This document shows, one piece after another, positions 9,223-20,594 of a stretch of DNA of 48,498 nucleotides. Within the stretch, counting starts at the first letter, position 1. Every line of letters starts with the position of its first letter. The position numbers and the translations under genes were made by a program. The notes beneath the pieces were generated by a model. It made no database searches, was not told the DNA's origin, and worked only from the letters and a program-made list of their open reading frames with translations. The DNA is from Acrasis kona (lineage: Eukaryota > Heterolobosea > Eutetramitea > Acrasida > Acrasidae), in assembly GCA_026419775.2 (NCBI GenBank), contig JAOPGA020000876.1:1-48498 (forward strand), read 5' to 3'.

Positions 9223-10125
9223 CTATTTCCTCTGCGAAGCTGCACTGGTAATCTCATCATCGGAACTTTCATTCTCACATCCCTTCACCTCCTTCATAAA
9301 CTCCTTCCACTCTGATGACTTCATGAGTTTTAGATGGGACCACATACAATTCAAGCAGCAGAACTTTTTATGGTGAGGTTTTGGGCAATCTCTTGGTCCA
9401 ACTGAGTAGTACCCTGTAGCATGGGCTTCACACTTTGATGCTTCACAAGTATTGTCATCGTCTGCCTGGACCGCATCGTACTGCTGCTTCGATTCTTGAT
9501 CTAGGCTAGCAAGGTGCGCGGCTAATTTCTTCTTCATACTCTTATCAATAATATGGGAGATACGACACACCTTCAACGTCTTCTCTCCAATGCAAAGCAT
9601 CACATTTTCTTTGTTGTTGAAAGGCTTTGTTGGATTACAAAGTGGTGGTGCTTTCTTCTTATCGCTTGATGGAAATAGGGTTTTGTCGTTCAAAATACAC
9701 GTGATTGGCTTACCAACTTTCTTTGTTTTGGACTTGTAGGGATTCTCTTGGTATCCCTTCTTATTAAGTGGCGACTCTACCTCAACATCAGTTTCGTCAT
9801 CGTCACTTGGCACAGATGTGATGGTCTTCCTCTTCTTATGGAAATTTGCAGTTGGCTCAATACTAGCGGATTGTAAAATAGCCTCCTTTGCATTTGGAGA
9901 GTAGCTCCCTAACTGAAAGACCAGTTCATAATCATCCAAGCATAATTTAGTATGAGAGTATGCCTCTCTCTCAGTTATCATTTCTTGACATAGCACACAC
10001 TTCTCTGTCTTGTATTCTCCTGCGAACTTCCTCTTCTTCCTCTCTAACTCCTTTCCTGCGTCCTCATACACTTGTTTGCTTGCTTGTAGATCAACTTGCT
10101 CACTATCGTTGTCTGGCTGGGACAT
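9223..10125 (-). CDS. Transposon-encoded accessory protein with Cys/His clusters
   Basis: A 300-residue product encoded upstream of the transposase on the same strand, 87 bp apart, inside the terminal repeats. The N-terminal third has a zinc-ligand-like CVLCQEM...HTKLC, the middle is basic and Ser-rich, and the C-terminus has CEASKCEAH...CPKPHHKKFCCLNCMWSH, a probable zinc-binding cluster. Harbinger-type elements usually carry a second DNA-binding protein that helps import the transposase and recognise termini. This could play that part, though I see no Myb-like domain. The frame is intact although its transposase is broken. Confidence 0.7.
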   Translation of the reverse strand: MSQPDNDSEQVDLQASKQVYEDAGKELERKKRKFAGEYKTEKCVLCQEMITEREAYSHTKLCLDDYELVFQLGSYSPNAKEAILQSASIEPTANFHKKRKTITSVPSDDDETDVEVESPLNKKGYQENPYKSKTKKVGKPITCILNDKTLFPSSDKKKAPPLCNPTKPFNNKENVMLCIGEKTLKVCRISHIIDKSMKKKLAAHLASLDQESKQQYDAVQADDDNTCEASKCEAHATGYYSVGPRDCPKPHHKKFCCLNCMWSHLKLMKSSEWKEFMKEVKGCENESSDDEITSAASQRK

Positions 10126-10313
10126 GATTGCGTTTTTCTTGGTTTTTCAAAAAATTGAAGTTTTAATTGTTCCTGAATTGTTCTTGGTTGTTCTAAAAAT
10201 TCTAGCAAACACCAGAAATTACGGATGGATGTTTGAAGAACTTCAAAAAACTGCGGAAAACATCGGAGAACTTCAAAAAGTTGCGGAAAACTTAAAAGAA
10301 CATAAAAAACCAG

Positions 10314-10343
10314 AAAACAGTAAACACGAAACGCCTCCACTAA
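10314..10343 (-). repeat. Transposon terminal repeat, outer copy
   Basis: Read on the minus strand it begins TTAGTGGAGGCGTTTCGTGT. It marks the outer end next to the accessory gene. A roughly 29-bp doublet with GAACTTCAAAAA and TGCGGAAAAC lies just inside, at about 10238-10295. Confidence 0.85.
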
Positions 10344-12574
10344 ATTGTTTTTTTATTTATTGCAGCGATTTATGCAGATATCGTGGGGCGAAAAATCTGC
10401 TCTCCTTTTTACATCGTATCATTTCCTCTTATATTACATGTCTCACTCTCAAAAGTGATTATGCACAACTTAGTTATTCTCTCTTAATTTCTTTACTTCG
10501 TCATGCTCCTTGTGCGATATACAACGTCAAACTCAAGTACTCAGATCATTAATTGTAATTTTATGAATCAGATTCCCTAGCAACATTGCCGCTCTTTTCT
10601 GAACAGGTTCACATTAGCAAAATGATTTTATAAACTATGAACGAATGTCTTCCTAAGGTCACGGTGTGTTCCACTTGTTTGGTTGACTTTCTTGAGATCT
10701 CGATGGCAATAGCGGTGTAGCACAGGATTGCTCAGGTCCATTTCTTCCACCCAGAAAAGAAGATATATTGGCAACAATGTTTACCTGTGCTAGAGCAACC
10801 CTAAGTAACCCTAACAAGTGAGGTATTCAAACAAAAGATTGCAAGTATAGTCAACCTAATTTCACCAAATGAACCAAAAACATTAACCGCCGAAACAGTG
10901 TAAGCAGAGTCTAAGGGGTTAAGCTTAAGGATGATATTTGTACTTATCTCAACCTTAGGTAGCTGCCCGATACGATCGGCATCCCTACAAGAAAATGAGA
11001 TAGTGCCCTTATAATTGAGGGTCCCATTTAGAGGCAATAAGAGGCTTGTCTGCATCAAAGAAAACGAACATGTAATATTCAAACAGCAGCAAGCAAGCGT
11101 GCTAGGGACCACAGCACAACAGCTCTTCTCCAGAAAATCAATTCGCAATGCGAATCCTGAAATTGTTTGATCTCAAAAACAAAGGTAGTGTAACTTTTCC
11201 ATATTAGCGCATACTAATACAAAAAATAGAATACCTCCTGCAAACACTAATCTTTGAACAAGTTTTTGAGGTGTGCGAACCAAGGTTCCTACTGCAGTAA
11301 GATTTTATACATTGATGATAATTATATTTTTTTACAGAGTAATCATATCATCCAATTATCGCTGCCTTTACATGTTGATTTGAAGAGCGACGCGCTCAAT
11401 TTGGCATCTGTGATTAAATCATGAAGAAGGAATCTGGTTCTGGGATCCGTAGAAAATGTTACACATCTTTGATCTATAAGTTAAGTGACTAGAAGAAAAA
11501 GAATGCGACACTAAAAGAAGCCTAGACAAGACAGCAATCAACGTTTGATCCTCGATAGTAAAAAGAGAAGCAAGAATGGCAGTATTAGAAGTGACAAGAG
11601 CGGTAACATAAGTGACGAAAAGAGTGGCAAGAAAAGAAGTAGCAAGAATGATCTTAGACTGGTGGTCAAAGAGATGAGGGCAGGTGTGGCAAGAAAAGCA
11701 GTAGAAAGTGGCAGCAAGGTGGTACAAAATAGGCCATTAAAGGGCTATAATGTGCTTGAGCCATTTTAGAGATCCACAGCTCCAAAATGACTTTGTGCGA
11801 AAATCGTTCAATAAACTGCCATTTTGTTTAATCCTGTATTGTACTTTTTAGTGCTATCCGGGGTGCTAAAAGTCGGACCGAAAATGGAGTAAAAAAGTTT
11901 TAGGGTAATTTGATCAAAAAACAAAAAAAAGTCGGTTAGTTTCCCACCAACCACCCAAGAACAAGAGAGGTGTAAGATTGATTTTTGGATTCATTTACTT
12001 AAGACCCACCCACCACCCATGACCAAGAAGTAGAAGAGTGTCTTTACCACACACTACCCCACCAACCACCATACAAGATCTGGAACATGGTAATTGAAGT
12101 ATAAGATCAGTCCGATCCAAATGCATATGCAAAGCGAACAAAGAGTGTTAAAATAATTTTGAGATCACAAGGACCAATTACTGCCATCTGATACATAGAA
12201 GACTCTGGAATTTGATATAACAGTAGGGAGAGAGCTAGTCATAGAAGATAACAAGCGAGGGATTACCAATACAAGGTGAAAAAGGACGCTGGAGAGTGGT
12301 ATCGATGTATATGTAGATCTCTGAAGATTGATGATAAGAACTCTGTAAATTGGTGATGTAAGAGTAATTGGGGATGGGATGGGCGGGATATCATGGTTTG
12401 GTTGTGTGTAGTTAAAAATAAACGCCATCTTCATTCGATAAGTGATAAAACAATATCACGTTGACTTATTATTTCTGTGAATTACTTATTGATTGGAAAT
12501 GAATGGAATTTTCTATTGAAATCTGAAGACGATTATTCCAATGGAATTATTCCAATGATATTACAAAATCAAAT
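10344..12574. other. 2.2 kb without a supported gene
   Basis: Both strands have frames of up to about 115 codons, including a Lys/Ser-rich one at 11545-11769 and a Cys/Leu-rich one at 10801-11148, but none shows a domain. Around 11940-12075 three CCAACCACC-type purine/pyrimidine-skewed blocks recur at roughly 60-bp spacing, a weak repeat. The region may be transposon-derived or eroded sequence. Confidence 0.5.
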
Positions 12575-13780
12575 TTATTCTTCCTCCACTTGGTTGTAGT
12601 CTTGCTCCTCTTCGTCTTGGTCATATTGATCATCTTGATAATTATCTTGATGTTGCTCTGTGATGTTTTCAGACTGGGATGGCTGTATTTGCTGGTTAGC
12701 TTTAATGTTGTCATAGATGGCCGTTGATCTTTTCAATTTCTTATCCAACTTTTTTCCTTCGCCACGTTCCATCTCCCACAAGCTCTGGTTGAGCTGCATC
12801 AATTTGTTCCACTAGTCTCTTCGTCATCAACTTCATCTTTGACCCTTTGCTTTCGGATTTTGTCAGTCGTGCTTTCTATCACCTCATCCACAAGTGCCAG
12901 ACTACTCCTTGATACTGGGATGTTGTGGCGAACAAGCATGGCACCAAACTGTGCGTACAGTACTTTCATTTGAATCTTGATGGCTCCTCTAGATACAAAG
13001 TAAGGGTCTTTCAACTCCTCAATGGTTTTGGCAACATCTTCAGCGATTTTCGTCTTGACCACCCCTTCATCAACTTTTGGCTCTGTCATCTTATCTTTCA
13101 TATCGCTTGCTCCAACTCCACACAGACGCTCCAACTCAATTAATCGAAGCTTAATTTGGGTAACCTTTCTTGTGTTGTGTGGCCTTCTTTGGATTTTTCT
13201 TTGTGTTTGTGTTCGTTGTCATGTTTGTTGTATGTACCATTCTCATCGTGCCTCCTCTGCTCCTCATGTTGCACAATTCCAAAGTCCTTGTTGAATGTTT
13301 TGTTGCTCTGGAACTTCTGCACTGGCTGCTTTCCAGCAATGATCTTGTTAAGGGTGTCGCCTTCACATTTCCTTTCTCTTTTTTGCGGGCTCTAAAGTTG
13401 ACTGTGGTGGGGATTGAAGAGAAGTTGAAGACTGGGTGACAAGTGGTGTTGGTTGAATGACTTGAGTAGTTGGAGCGGTAAGTGGAGTAGCCGTAATACG
13501 GATCACTTGAGGAACAGGAGGTGCTGATGTCTAGATTAATTGAGTAAAAAAGTCTTTAAAGTGAATTGCATTACATTGTTTGTAGTTTGTTGATGTGAAG
13601 GATCCTGAATTTAAAGTGTTCATACCGGAGGTTGTTGTGTGTTTAGCTGTAACGTCATCCTGCTTATTCCTGGTATTTGTATTCCATTCGCTCTTTCCTT
13701 GAACGATTGTGCAAGATTGTCTCTGTTCTGTGTATTGGTGTTCTTGTTTGGAGTTTTGGGACCTAGTGCGTCCTTAACTT
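12575..13780 (-). pseudogene. Gln/Pro-rich and acidic-tailed gene, interrupted by frameshifts
   Basis: Coding-like segments follow each other on the minus strand in changing frames. They are a Gln/Asn-rich stretch (about 13775-13626), a Pro/Thr-rich stretch (13530-13386), a basic segment encoding DTLNKIIAGKQPVQKFQ and a His/Lys/Glu-rich run (13385-13150), a helical block encoding ELERLCGVGASDMKDKM...IKIQMKVLYAQFGAMLVRHN (13155-12799), and a final Gln/Asp/Glu-rich tail to the stop at 12575. The frame changes near the A6 run at 13385 (one base too many), near 13155, and near 12800. Composition suggests a nuclear regulator, but I recognise no domain. It is either a decaying gene or a good gene with several base-calling errors. 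Confidence 0.5.
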
Positions 13781-13841
13781 CAAGATAAAAATACACTGGT
13801 CAACTTCAATAGCACCTGTCAACGCTCAGGCATACGATCAC

Positions 13842-16657
13842 ATGAAGATAATAAGAGCTACTGCTAAAGACACTGAATATGCATACAAGGGTAAAATTTA
13901 TAAACAATATATAAAAGAATATAAAATAGACACTTTGAATGTAAAGTGTGTAAACCCTACTAGTCCACCAAATAATCTAAATTTGTTATCAAAAAAAGAA
14001 AAATACAGCGTCCCTACAGATACTAAGAATGTTTCGATAACCAGTAACGAAGATAACAGAGCAGCAGAGTCGTTCTGGAGGCTTATACAATCTAACAAAT
14101 CCGTCATGGATAACGAAAGAGATAATGAAAGGCAACAGTCCAAGCAAAAAGCTACTCAAAAACGAAAAAGATCTATTTATATGTCAGATTCCGAGAGCGA
14201 AACCGATCCAGTTGAATCAAGAGCGAAAAGAGGTAGACCACCGAAGGGAAAAGTACAGATTTCAGATAGAAATATAAAGTATCCATTACAAGTTAGCTCA
14301 TTTATGACGCTACTTGATCCTGGACGAATAGAACATAAAAGACCAGGATTTTGCAACAAGAGATACATTTACCCTATTGGATATAAATGTAGCAGAATCT
14401 ATACTTCCTACATTAATCCAGAAACTAAAACTCCATACACTTGTCAAATATTTGATTCTAAAGATGGTCCATTATTCAGAGTGACTGCTGAAGATGATCC
14501 AACGAACCATCATGAGGCCAACAATCCCACAAAATGCTGGTTGAGCGTTATAAAGAAAGCTAAAAAAAACAGACCTTCATTATCTGTCTCAGGTCCAGAA
14601 TACTTTGGATTGACCAATGAAGTCGTCAACAGCATCATTAGCAGTCTAGAAGGAGCTGATAAATGTATAACTTTTCAATCTGAAAGAGACAACCTAAATA
14701 CCTCTCCATCACAACCAGTCAAAAAGTCCATAGATCAACTTGCGGACAAATTTGAAACCAAAGACAAGAAGGTTGGTCACACTTTGCGTCCATACCCACT
14801 AACATTTGATAGTTGGCAGAGTTAAGAAGAATGTGGGAATTACCAATTGTATATCACTCCATCAGCACATTACGTCCATCGATGAGATTACCAACATTTA
14901 GTTGCGAAGATTTTGAGTCAGCTCTCATCAATCCACAACAACATTCACAGCTATTGATGGAGTTACATTCCAAACTCTTCAACAATCAACATTTAAATTC
15001 ATTAGAATCAATCACCGACAAGTACAACGTCACCCTAGAATCCAGTGCAGATCCAGACGTTGCCTACCAACATTACACATTCCAAGAGCGATTGGTAATG
15101 ATGCACAAATTAATCGAACATCTCATCAGGTGTCAAGAACATTCATCCGTCCAAAAATCAAAATTAAATTCGCTTCTAGTTCCATCCAAACCGTTCGCCA
15201 CGGACATGAACGGAAACGAATTGTATCACTTTGGTCATGATTTAGCTAACAGATTGTTTTACATATCACCTAGCAATTTGAACTGGAGGACATTAGCAAC
15301 GACCGCCGATCAAATTCAACAAGCATGCGATGTTCTGTACCCATCAGATCCAGTCAAGATTTGCATTTTGAAAATCATCAATCATCATCATCATTCGAAA
15401 ATTCAATCCCATCCATCTTCACCCCATTCAACAAACAAATTCGCACCGAAACGTTCCAAACCATTTCGCTATCAAGTGCCTCATCGCACATGTATCCAAT
15501 GCAGCATCCAAGAATCACATTACAATCACGATCACAATTTATTGACGTGCGGTCAATGTAAAACCAGCTATCACGTAAAATGTCACGATCCACCTCTCGC
15601 CTCCATTCCGATACGTTATCGCTATTTCGTATGGACGTGCGAGCATTGTAAATTTTGTGAATCTTGTAAAGTAGATCAACACGGCGATCAAATGTTGATT
15701 TGTGACGAATGTGACCGAGCATTTCATACGTATTGTTTGAATCCTCCATTATTGGAAATACCCACCGGAAGTTGGAAATGTAACGATTGTAACGAGCGCC
15801 AGGTTGGTCAACCCGATAACGATTATCAAAAAATACCAACATGTGAAGACTGCGTCTTTTTTGAAGAGGATCATGATGACGACGAGATTAATTTGGTGAA
15901 TCCAAATGATGAGTTCGTGGAAATTGAGTCGACCACGTTGATGAAGGAACTGAGCACCGCACAGAGAATGAGAGATGATTTGATTCATGAGGAGGGATTC
16001 GTGAGCGGTCGAGTGAGCGAGAATGCATTGTGCTTGGATGATGAATTTTCGCATTGTGAGGAACAAGTAACGAGGGCACTGCTCAGGAAGAGATTATCAA
16101 ACATTACGCACATTAGGAGCATCGTGCATCACGTCACTAACCTCGAGTGCATACATGCATTGAGAACGAATCACGAGGATTGCGAAATGGTCATTGATGA
16201 ATTATTGAGCGGGAATCATGCATGCATGCATCGACTACGAAAAAAGATTGCCAACGGAAACCATGATGATGATGATCCTTTCCATGATGAAGACGACGAC
16301 GACGATGATGATTTGATCGTTTCCGAAGAGAGCGACACCGATTACCATGCTCCTCGATCGACTGGTGGTGATGTCAAGTACAACAAGCACCAATCCTTGA
16401 GAATGTATCGAAATCCGCTATCTGGCTTCTGCGATCCAATCACGCAAGAGGAACTGATCGATCCCTACATTTCAAAGTATGGACACGTGCTGAGTTATTC
16501 GACATGGAAGAAGGTTTTGTTAGAAAAGGCGGTCAAGGACCACTGTCCGTTCACCAAGAAGCCGTTGGGACTGGACGATTTGAAGAGACTCACGATGGAG
16601 AACATTCACGAATATCAACAAGAGTTAAATCAATACCCATTGGACACTGTCAAATAA
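13842..16657 (+). CDS. AT-hook, FYRN-FYRC, DDT-like, double PHD and U-box-like chromatin protein
   Basis: Two exons (13842-14771 and 14813-16657) flank a 41-nt intron ending CTAACATTTGATAG. The product is 924 residues. Residues 129-137 form an AT-hook (KRGRPPKGK). Residues 170-214 match FYRN (YIYPIGYKCSRIYTSY) and 222-279 match FYRC (CWLSVI...EYFGLTNEVVNSIISSL), a pair found in MLL/trithorax and related proteins. Residues about 330-375 resemble a DDT domain (FSCEDFESAL...LLMELHSKLF). Residues about 532-640 are two linked PHD fingers (CIQC...CGQCKTSYHVKC, then CDECDRAFHTYCLNPPL...WKCNDC) as in DPF-type histone readers. Acidic runs follow. Residues about 845-910 look like a U-box (FCDPITQEELIDPY...CPFTKKPLGLDDL), suggesting E3 activity. 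A nuclear histone reader and ubiquitin ligase is inferred. It ends 5 bp before the convergent helicase gene. Confidence 0.8.
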
Positions 16658-16662
16658 TAAAA

Positions 16663-19074
16663 TCATCTTCTCTTGTATTTCTTTTGTGATTTGAAACTTT
16701 GTGAACCCTTCTTCTTTATTCTCCTACGATCCTCCGAGTCACGAACCTTTTCGGATGGTTCTGGCTCTGGTTGACTCTTCATCTTTTCTTCCTTCTTCAT
16801 CTTGTTGTATTCCTTCTTTTGTTGTTTCTTTTGACTCTTCTTTTCTGCCTTCTTTTGATCAGAATCTCTGACTTCTTGCGTATTAATCGAACTACGCTTC
16901 ATGCGATCTTGTCTCTTGATGGCTGTCTTACCGGCCCTAGCATATGCAGCCAGATCCTTGATGCCGTGCTTCTTCAATACCTTATTGTCTCTTTCCTTGA
17001 GCACGTTCTTTCTGGTAATCTCGTCATTTAATCTTCTCCTCTTGTTCTTGTTGTCCTTATCATTGCCGTCGTCGTCTCGTTGTCTCTTTCCAGATTTATC
17101 TATGCCAAGTGCATCCTTTTCTCTCTCCTTCAATAATTTCTTTTGTTTACCGCTCATGATCCATTTGCGTTCGGGTCTGGACATGATCTCTGAATCATGT
17201 TTTATCAAATTGTCCGCTCTTCTCGCAGTCATTTCGGCCTTCTCCATCTCCTTGTTAAATGCATCTTGTTTTTGTAGATTATTAATGTCCGGCTGCATCT
17301 CCTCTAGTTTTTGTCTCCAATAACGAACGCTGTCGGGTGGGACCACACGATGCAAAACATTTTTGTTCTTGGCATGCTTGACCACTTGTTTCAACAATCT
17401 CCTGTCCGATTCCAAGATCATGCTGACGGCAACGCCATTCTCTCCGATACGAGCAGTACGACCCACTCTGTGAATGTATGATTTGATGTCGATGGGCATG
17501 TCATAGTTGATGATGGTCTGCACTCCCTTAATGTCCAATCCTCTGGCAGCAACATCAGTGCATATCAAAAAGTCGGTTTCGTTCTTGACGAACTTGTACA
17601 GTTCGGATAGACGGGTTGCCTGTTGCAAATCTCCGCTCAACTCCGAAACTTTTAAACTTCTCAAGTGGAACAACATGTGCAACCGACGAACCGTCGCCTT
17701 CAAGTTACAAAAGATGATGGTCCTGGTTTGGAAAGAACGCGTCACCAACGATAACAGAATGGCATCCTTGTCTCCTTCGCGATCCTTGACTTTGATGAAC
17801 TCTTGAGTCAATTTCTTGGCCACTCCGACACGATTATCGACGGATAGACGAATGGGATTCTTCAAACTTAATTTGATCAACTGGTCCACATCATCGGTCA
17901 TGGTGGCGCTGAACAACATGGTTTGTCTTGCCTTGGGCACGTGCTCTAGGATGGATTCAATTTGTGGCATGAAACCCATTTCCAACAGACGATCGGCTTC
18001 ATCCAATACAAGTATTTCCACTCCCTCAATTCCAAAGTTTGGTGTGTTGACCAAATGATCCACGAGACGTCCTGGTGTTGCAATGATGATCTCTGGATTC
18101 TGACGTAGTGCTTGTACTTGCTTTCCGGAGTTGATTCCACCTCCTGTGATTAGGCAGCAGCGAATGTCGGTGTGCTTTGCCAGGGCCTCACATACTCCGT
18201 AGCATTGAGCTGCTAATTCTCTTGTTGGAAGAAGCACTAGGACACGAACTGCTTTGAAGCTGCGATCTCTATAAAGTAATCTCTCTAGTGTTGGTAGGAG
18301 GAATGCTGCAGTCTTGCCGGAACCTGTTACTGCTGATGCGCAAAGGTCGCTTCCTTGGAGTAGGACGGGTATGGATCGTGATTGGATGGGCGTCGGGTTG
18401 GTGTAGCCGAGTTCGTCAATTGCTTTCAAAAGTGGTCTGCTCAAGCTCATGGTGTTGAATGTGGTTTTGAGGTCCAGGTTGGGTGTTTCTTCTTTAAAGT
18501 ATGTTTTGTCGTATGATTCCTCTTCTTGTTCGTCGTCATCATTGTGTTGTGCTTGTTTTTTGGATGGTTTGGGTTTGACCGGTGCGATTACATCTTCCGG
18601 TAACTGTGATGCATCATCGAACTGTTCTTCGTCATCATCATCAAGGTTACCTTGTTTCATGTGTGATTCTTGGTCGTCTTCATCATCATCTTCGTTGTCA
18701 TCGTCGTCTTGACCATCTTGTTCGTCGTCATCACCATCTTGATTGTCCCCCTCGTCTTCGCTTTCCTCATTATCTTCGTCATCGTCGCCATCTTCATCGT
18801 CACTTTCCGACTCCATCGATTTGACGCCATCGTTGTTGAAAATCAACATTTTACTATCAGTGGCATCATCCATCATACCCTCCTGCTCGAGTACATTTTC
18901 CAATAAGTTTTTGTTCTTCTTTGTAGATACAATTACACCATCTAAATCGCTGCCTTTGAAGTCAAAGTGAAAGTTTTGATCGATTTCAATGTCGCTGTCA
19001 TCTTCTCCATCACTTGTAACGTCTACATCCGAGTCGTCATCTATTGGAACTGGCACATCCTTGTTCTTGGGCAT
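16663..19074 (-). CDS. DDX27: DEAD-box RNA helicase, DDX27/Drs1 family
   Basis: 803 residues in one exon, close to human DDX27. The N-terminal 200 residues are acidic (Asp/Glu runs). The core shows the Q motif (F...PTPIQ), motif I AVTGSGKT, Ia PTRELA, II DEAD (VLDEADRLLEMGF), III SAT, the ICTDVAARGLD region and VI HRVGRTAR. The C-terminal 250 residues are basic and coiled, with a Lys-rich nucleolar-type tail. Drs1/DDX27 works in the nucleolus in 60S subunit assembly, on ITS2-region pre-rRNA. All catalytic motifs are intact. Synonymous bias is unlike its neighbours: the third positions look richer in C/G in the helicase core, consistent with high expression. Confidence 0.93.
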   Translation of the reverse strand: MPKNKDVPVPIDDDSDVDVTSDGEDDSDIEIDQNFHFDFKGSDLDGVIVSTKKNKNLLENVLEQEGMMDDATDSKMLIFNNDGVKSMESESDDEDGDDDEDNEESEDEGDNQDGDDDEQDGQDDDDNEDDDEDDQESHMKQGNLDDDDEEQFDDASQLPEDVIAPVKPKPSKKQAQHNDDDEQEEESYDKTYFKEETPNLDLKTTFNTMSLSRPLLKAIDELGYTNPTPIQSRSIPVLLQGSDLCASAVTGSGKTAAFLLPTLERLLYRDRSFKAVRVLVLLPTRELAAQCYGVCEALAKHTDIRCCLITGGGINSGKQVQALRQNPEIIIATPGRLVDHLVNTPNFGIEGVEILVLDEADRLLEMGFMPQIESILEHVPKARQTMLFSATMTDDVDQLIKLSLKNPIRLSVDNRVGVAKKLTQEFIKVKDREGDKDAILLSLVTRSFQTRTIIFCNLKATVRRLHMLFHLRSLKVSELSGDLQQATRLSELYKFVKNETDFLICTDVAARGLDIKGVQTIINYDMPIDIKSYIHRVGRTARIGENGVAVSMILESDRRLLKQVVKHAKNKNVLHRVVPPDSVRYWRQKLEEMQPDINNLQKQDAFNKEMEKAEMTARRADNLIKHDSEIMSRPERKWIMSGKQKKLLKEREKDALGIDKSGKRQRDDDGNDKDNKNKRRRLNDEITRKNVLKERDNKVLKKHGIKDLAAYARAGKTAIKRQDRMKRSSINTQEVRDSDQKKAEKKSQKKQQKKEYNKMKKEEKMKSQPEPEPSEKVRDSEDRRRIKKKGSQSFKSQKKYKRR

Positions 19075-20594
19075 TTGTGTGAAATGCTTTCAAAAAGCTT
19101 GAAGTTGCTTTACAATTTTACATTTTGAAGTACATCTTGAAGCACGAACAAAGTTCAAACAAAACATCCTCCTATCAACGTCTGTATTATAGCCGCTCAC
19201 ATAATATTGCGTACATGGAAAGAGTCAGTGTAAGAGGAAAATAGAATTAAAGGACTATTTATCCCTCAATTTGCAAACTGCAGATTATAGAAGAGAATGA
19301 ACTATTCAACATAAATCAAAGATAATTGGAACATAGAGTTTGTTTGTTCACCAATTTGAAAATGATTAGGTGAAGTAAACAAGAGGCAATCCAAACAAAT
19401 CATTGCTAGATTGCTTACGTACCACACCAGCCGATAACAGCAGCGCTAATTTCGATGACATTATGGATCAAAGCATGACGAATGCATCATTTTTACGATC
19501 ATCATCAGCACCAACTCAAACCACCCGATATTCCGACTTTAAAAGAGTATGATTCGAATCATTTTATTCTGCACGAAGTCATGATTCTTATCACCACATC
19601 AACAATTTGGAAATTAATTCTCAATCATGCAAGCTACCCGTCGTCATTTGGTCCCATTCATTTTCAATCTCAAAGGAGCCACAGTCAACTTGCTTCATCA
19701 AGACATTAACACGTGGAAACAATTCAAAAGCATCAATCGTCATCTCCACCACAAATAAATCAACAAGATATCATACGGGGAATGTACCTAGCGATCACTT
19801 ATCGGCACAATGCACCATCGTGACTGTATCATGCGACATTAATTCAGAAAAGAATGGAACGGTGACATGTGTTGGGGAATTGATTACTTTTGAGAAATGA
19901 ATCTCATCCATCGAAAATCGAAGAATCAAACGATTACAATGCCTTCTTATCGATCGCACCATTATGAATAGCACATGCAATACGCACCATTTCAAGTATA
20001 AATTGAAGTTCAACAAATCGTTCGATACTCGGAATGAAACCAAGTAATCAATTAACTACTTTGCCAACAACGTCCGATAACTCTGCAAGCGACGATGCTC
20101 GTCAACATTAGGGATCAAGATCCACTGATCAATCTACCACCGGTCCATCGAATGGCACATCGGGGAGTTTATCGTCAGATAGAGGATGATGACTTGAGAG
20201 AGGTCTGTTCAAGAAGAGATTGCCCAGACAATTACTGAATCCAGTGTTAGTGGGTTCGATCACAACAGGAATGCAAGGGGCCCACAGCATATGGAGCCCC
20301 ATCATCGACACGAATTCTCATTCTCAGGAAATACGGATCGATGGCGTACAGTGATTTAAAAGGCGTGATCATTTTGGCACCGTCTCGCTCCAAAAAGATT
20401 TCTTCAAGATGTAGGTTGGATCATTTCAGAATCAAAAAGCAAGTTGCAAACGACTCGGTGCTTGATCCATTTAGGAGTCACCACGACGATGCTAAACATG
20501 ATGACTGATTCAAAAGTTCGTAAATCCGATCTATACATGTCCTACACCTCATACAAGACCCGGAATGGACTCAGCTTGGGTTATTTGCACTGCT
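19075..20594. other. 1.5 kb upstream region without an intact gene
   Basis: On the plus strand a frame from an ATG at 19462 stays open to 19900 apart from one TGA, and later stretches (20100-20500) look similarly coding-like but are interrupted. I recognise no domain. This may be an eroded gene. The first few hundred bases must also hold the promoter of the helicase gene, which starts at 19074. Confidence 0.4.

Larger units (their letters stand above)
7978..10343. mobile_element. DDE (IS5/Harbinger-like) transposon with one end inverted into itself
   Basis: The element contains a DDE_Tnp_4-type transposase split into opposite-strand halves, a second open frame, and two 30-bp termini starting TTAGTGGAGGYGTTTCGTGT (28/30 identical). 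The termini now lie in the same orientation, at 8551-8580 and 10314-10343, instead of inverted. Transposase codons continue perfectly from the end of the minus-strand half at 8580 into the plus-strand half at 7978. The same 29 bp occur at both junctions (7978-8006 and 8580-8608) in opposite orientation. Flipping 7978-8580 would restore a normal element of about 2.3 kb. As it stands, the transposase is broken. Confidence 0.8.

Noticed and set aside
10801-11148. 115-codon minus-strand frame
   Set aside because: It resembles no family and has no upstream promoter-like signal; likely chance in an otherwise gene-free stretch.
11545-11769. Lys/Ser-rich frame of 74 codons
   Set aside because: Low complexity, no conserved feature, and the opposite strand is equally open.
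15378-15842. 154-codon minus-strand frame
   Set aside because: Antisense shadow of the PHD-finger exon.
18449-18970. Plus-strand Ser/Ile/Val-rich frames
   Set aside because: They are antisense to the acidic GAT/GAA-rich N-terminus of the DDX27 gene.
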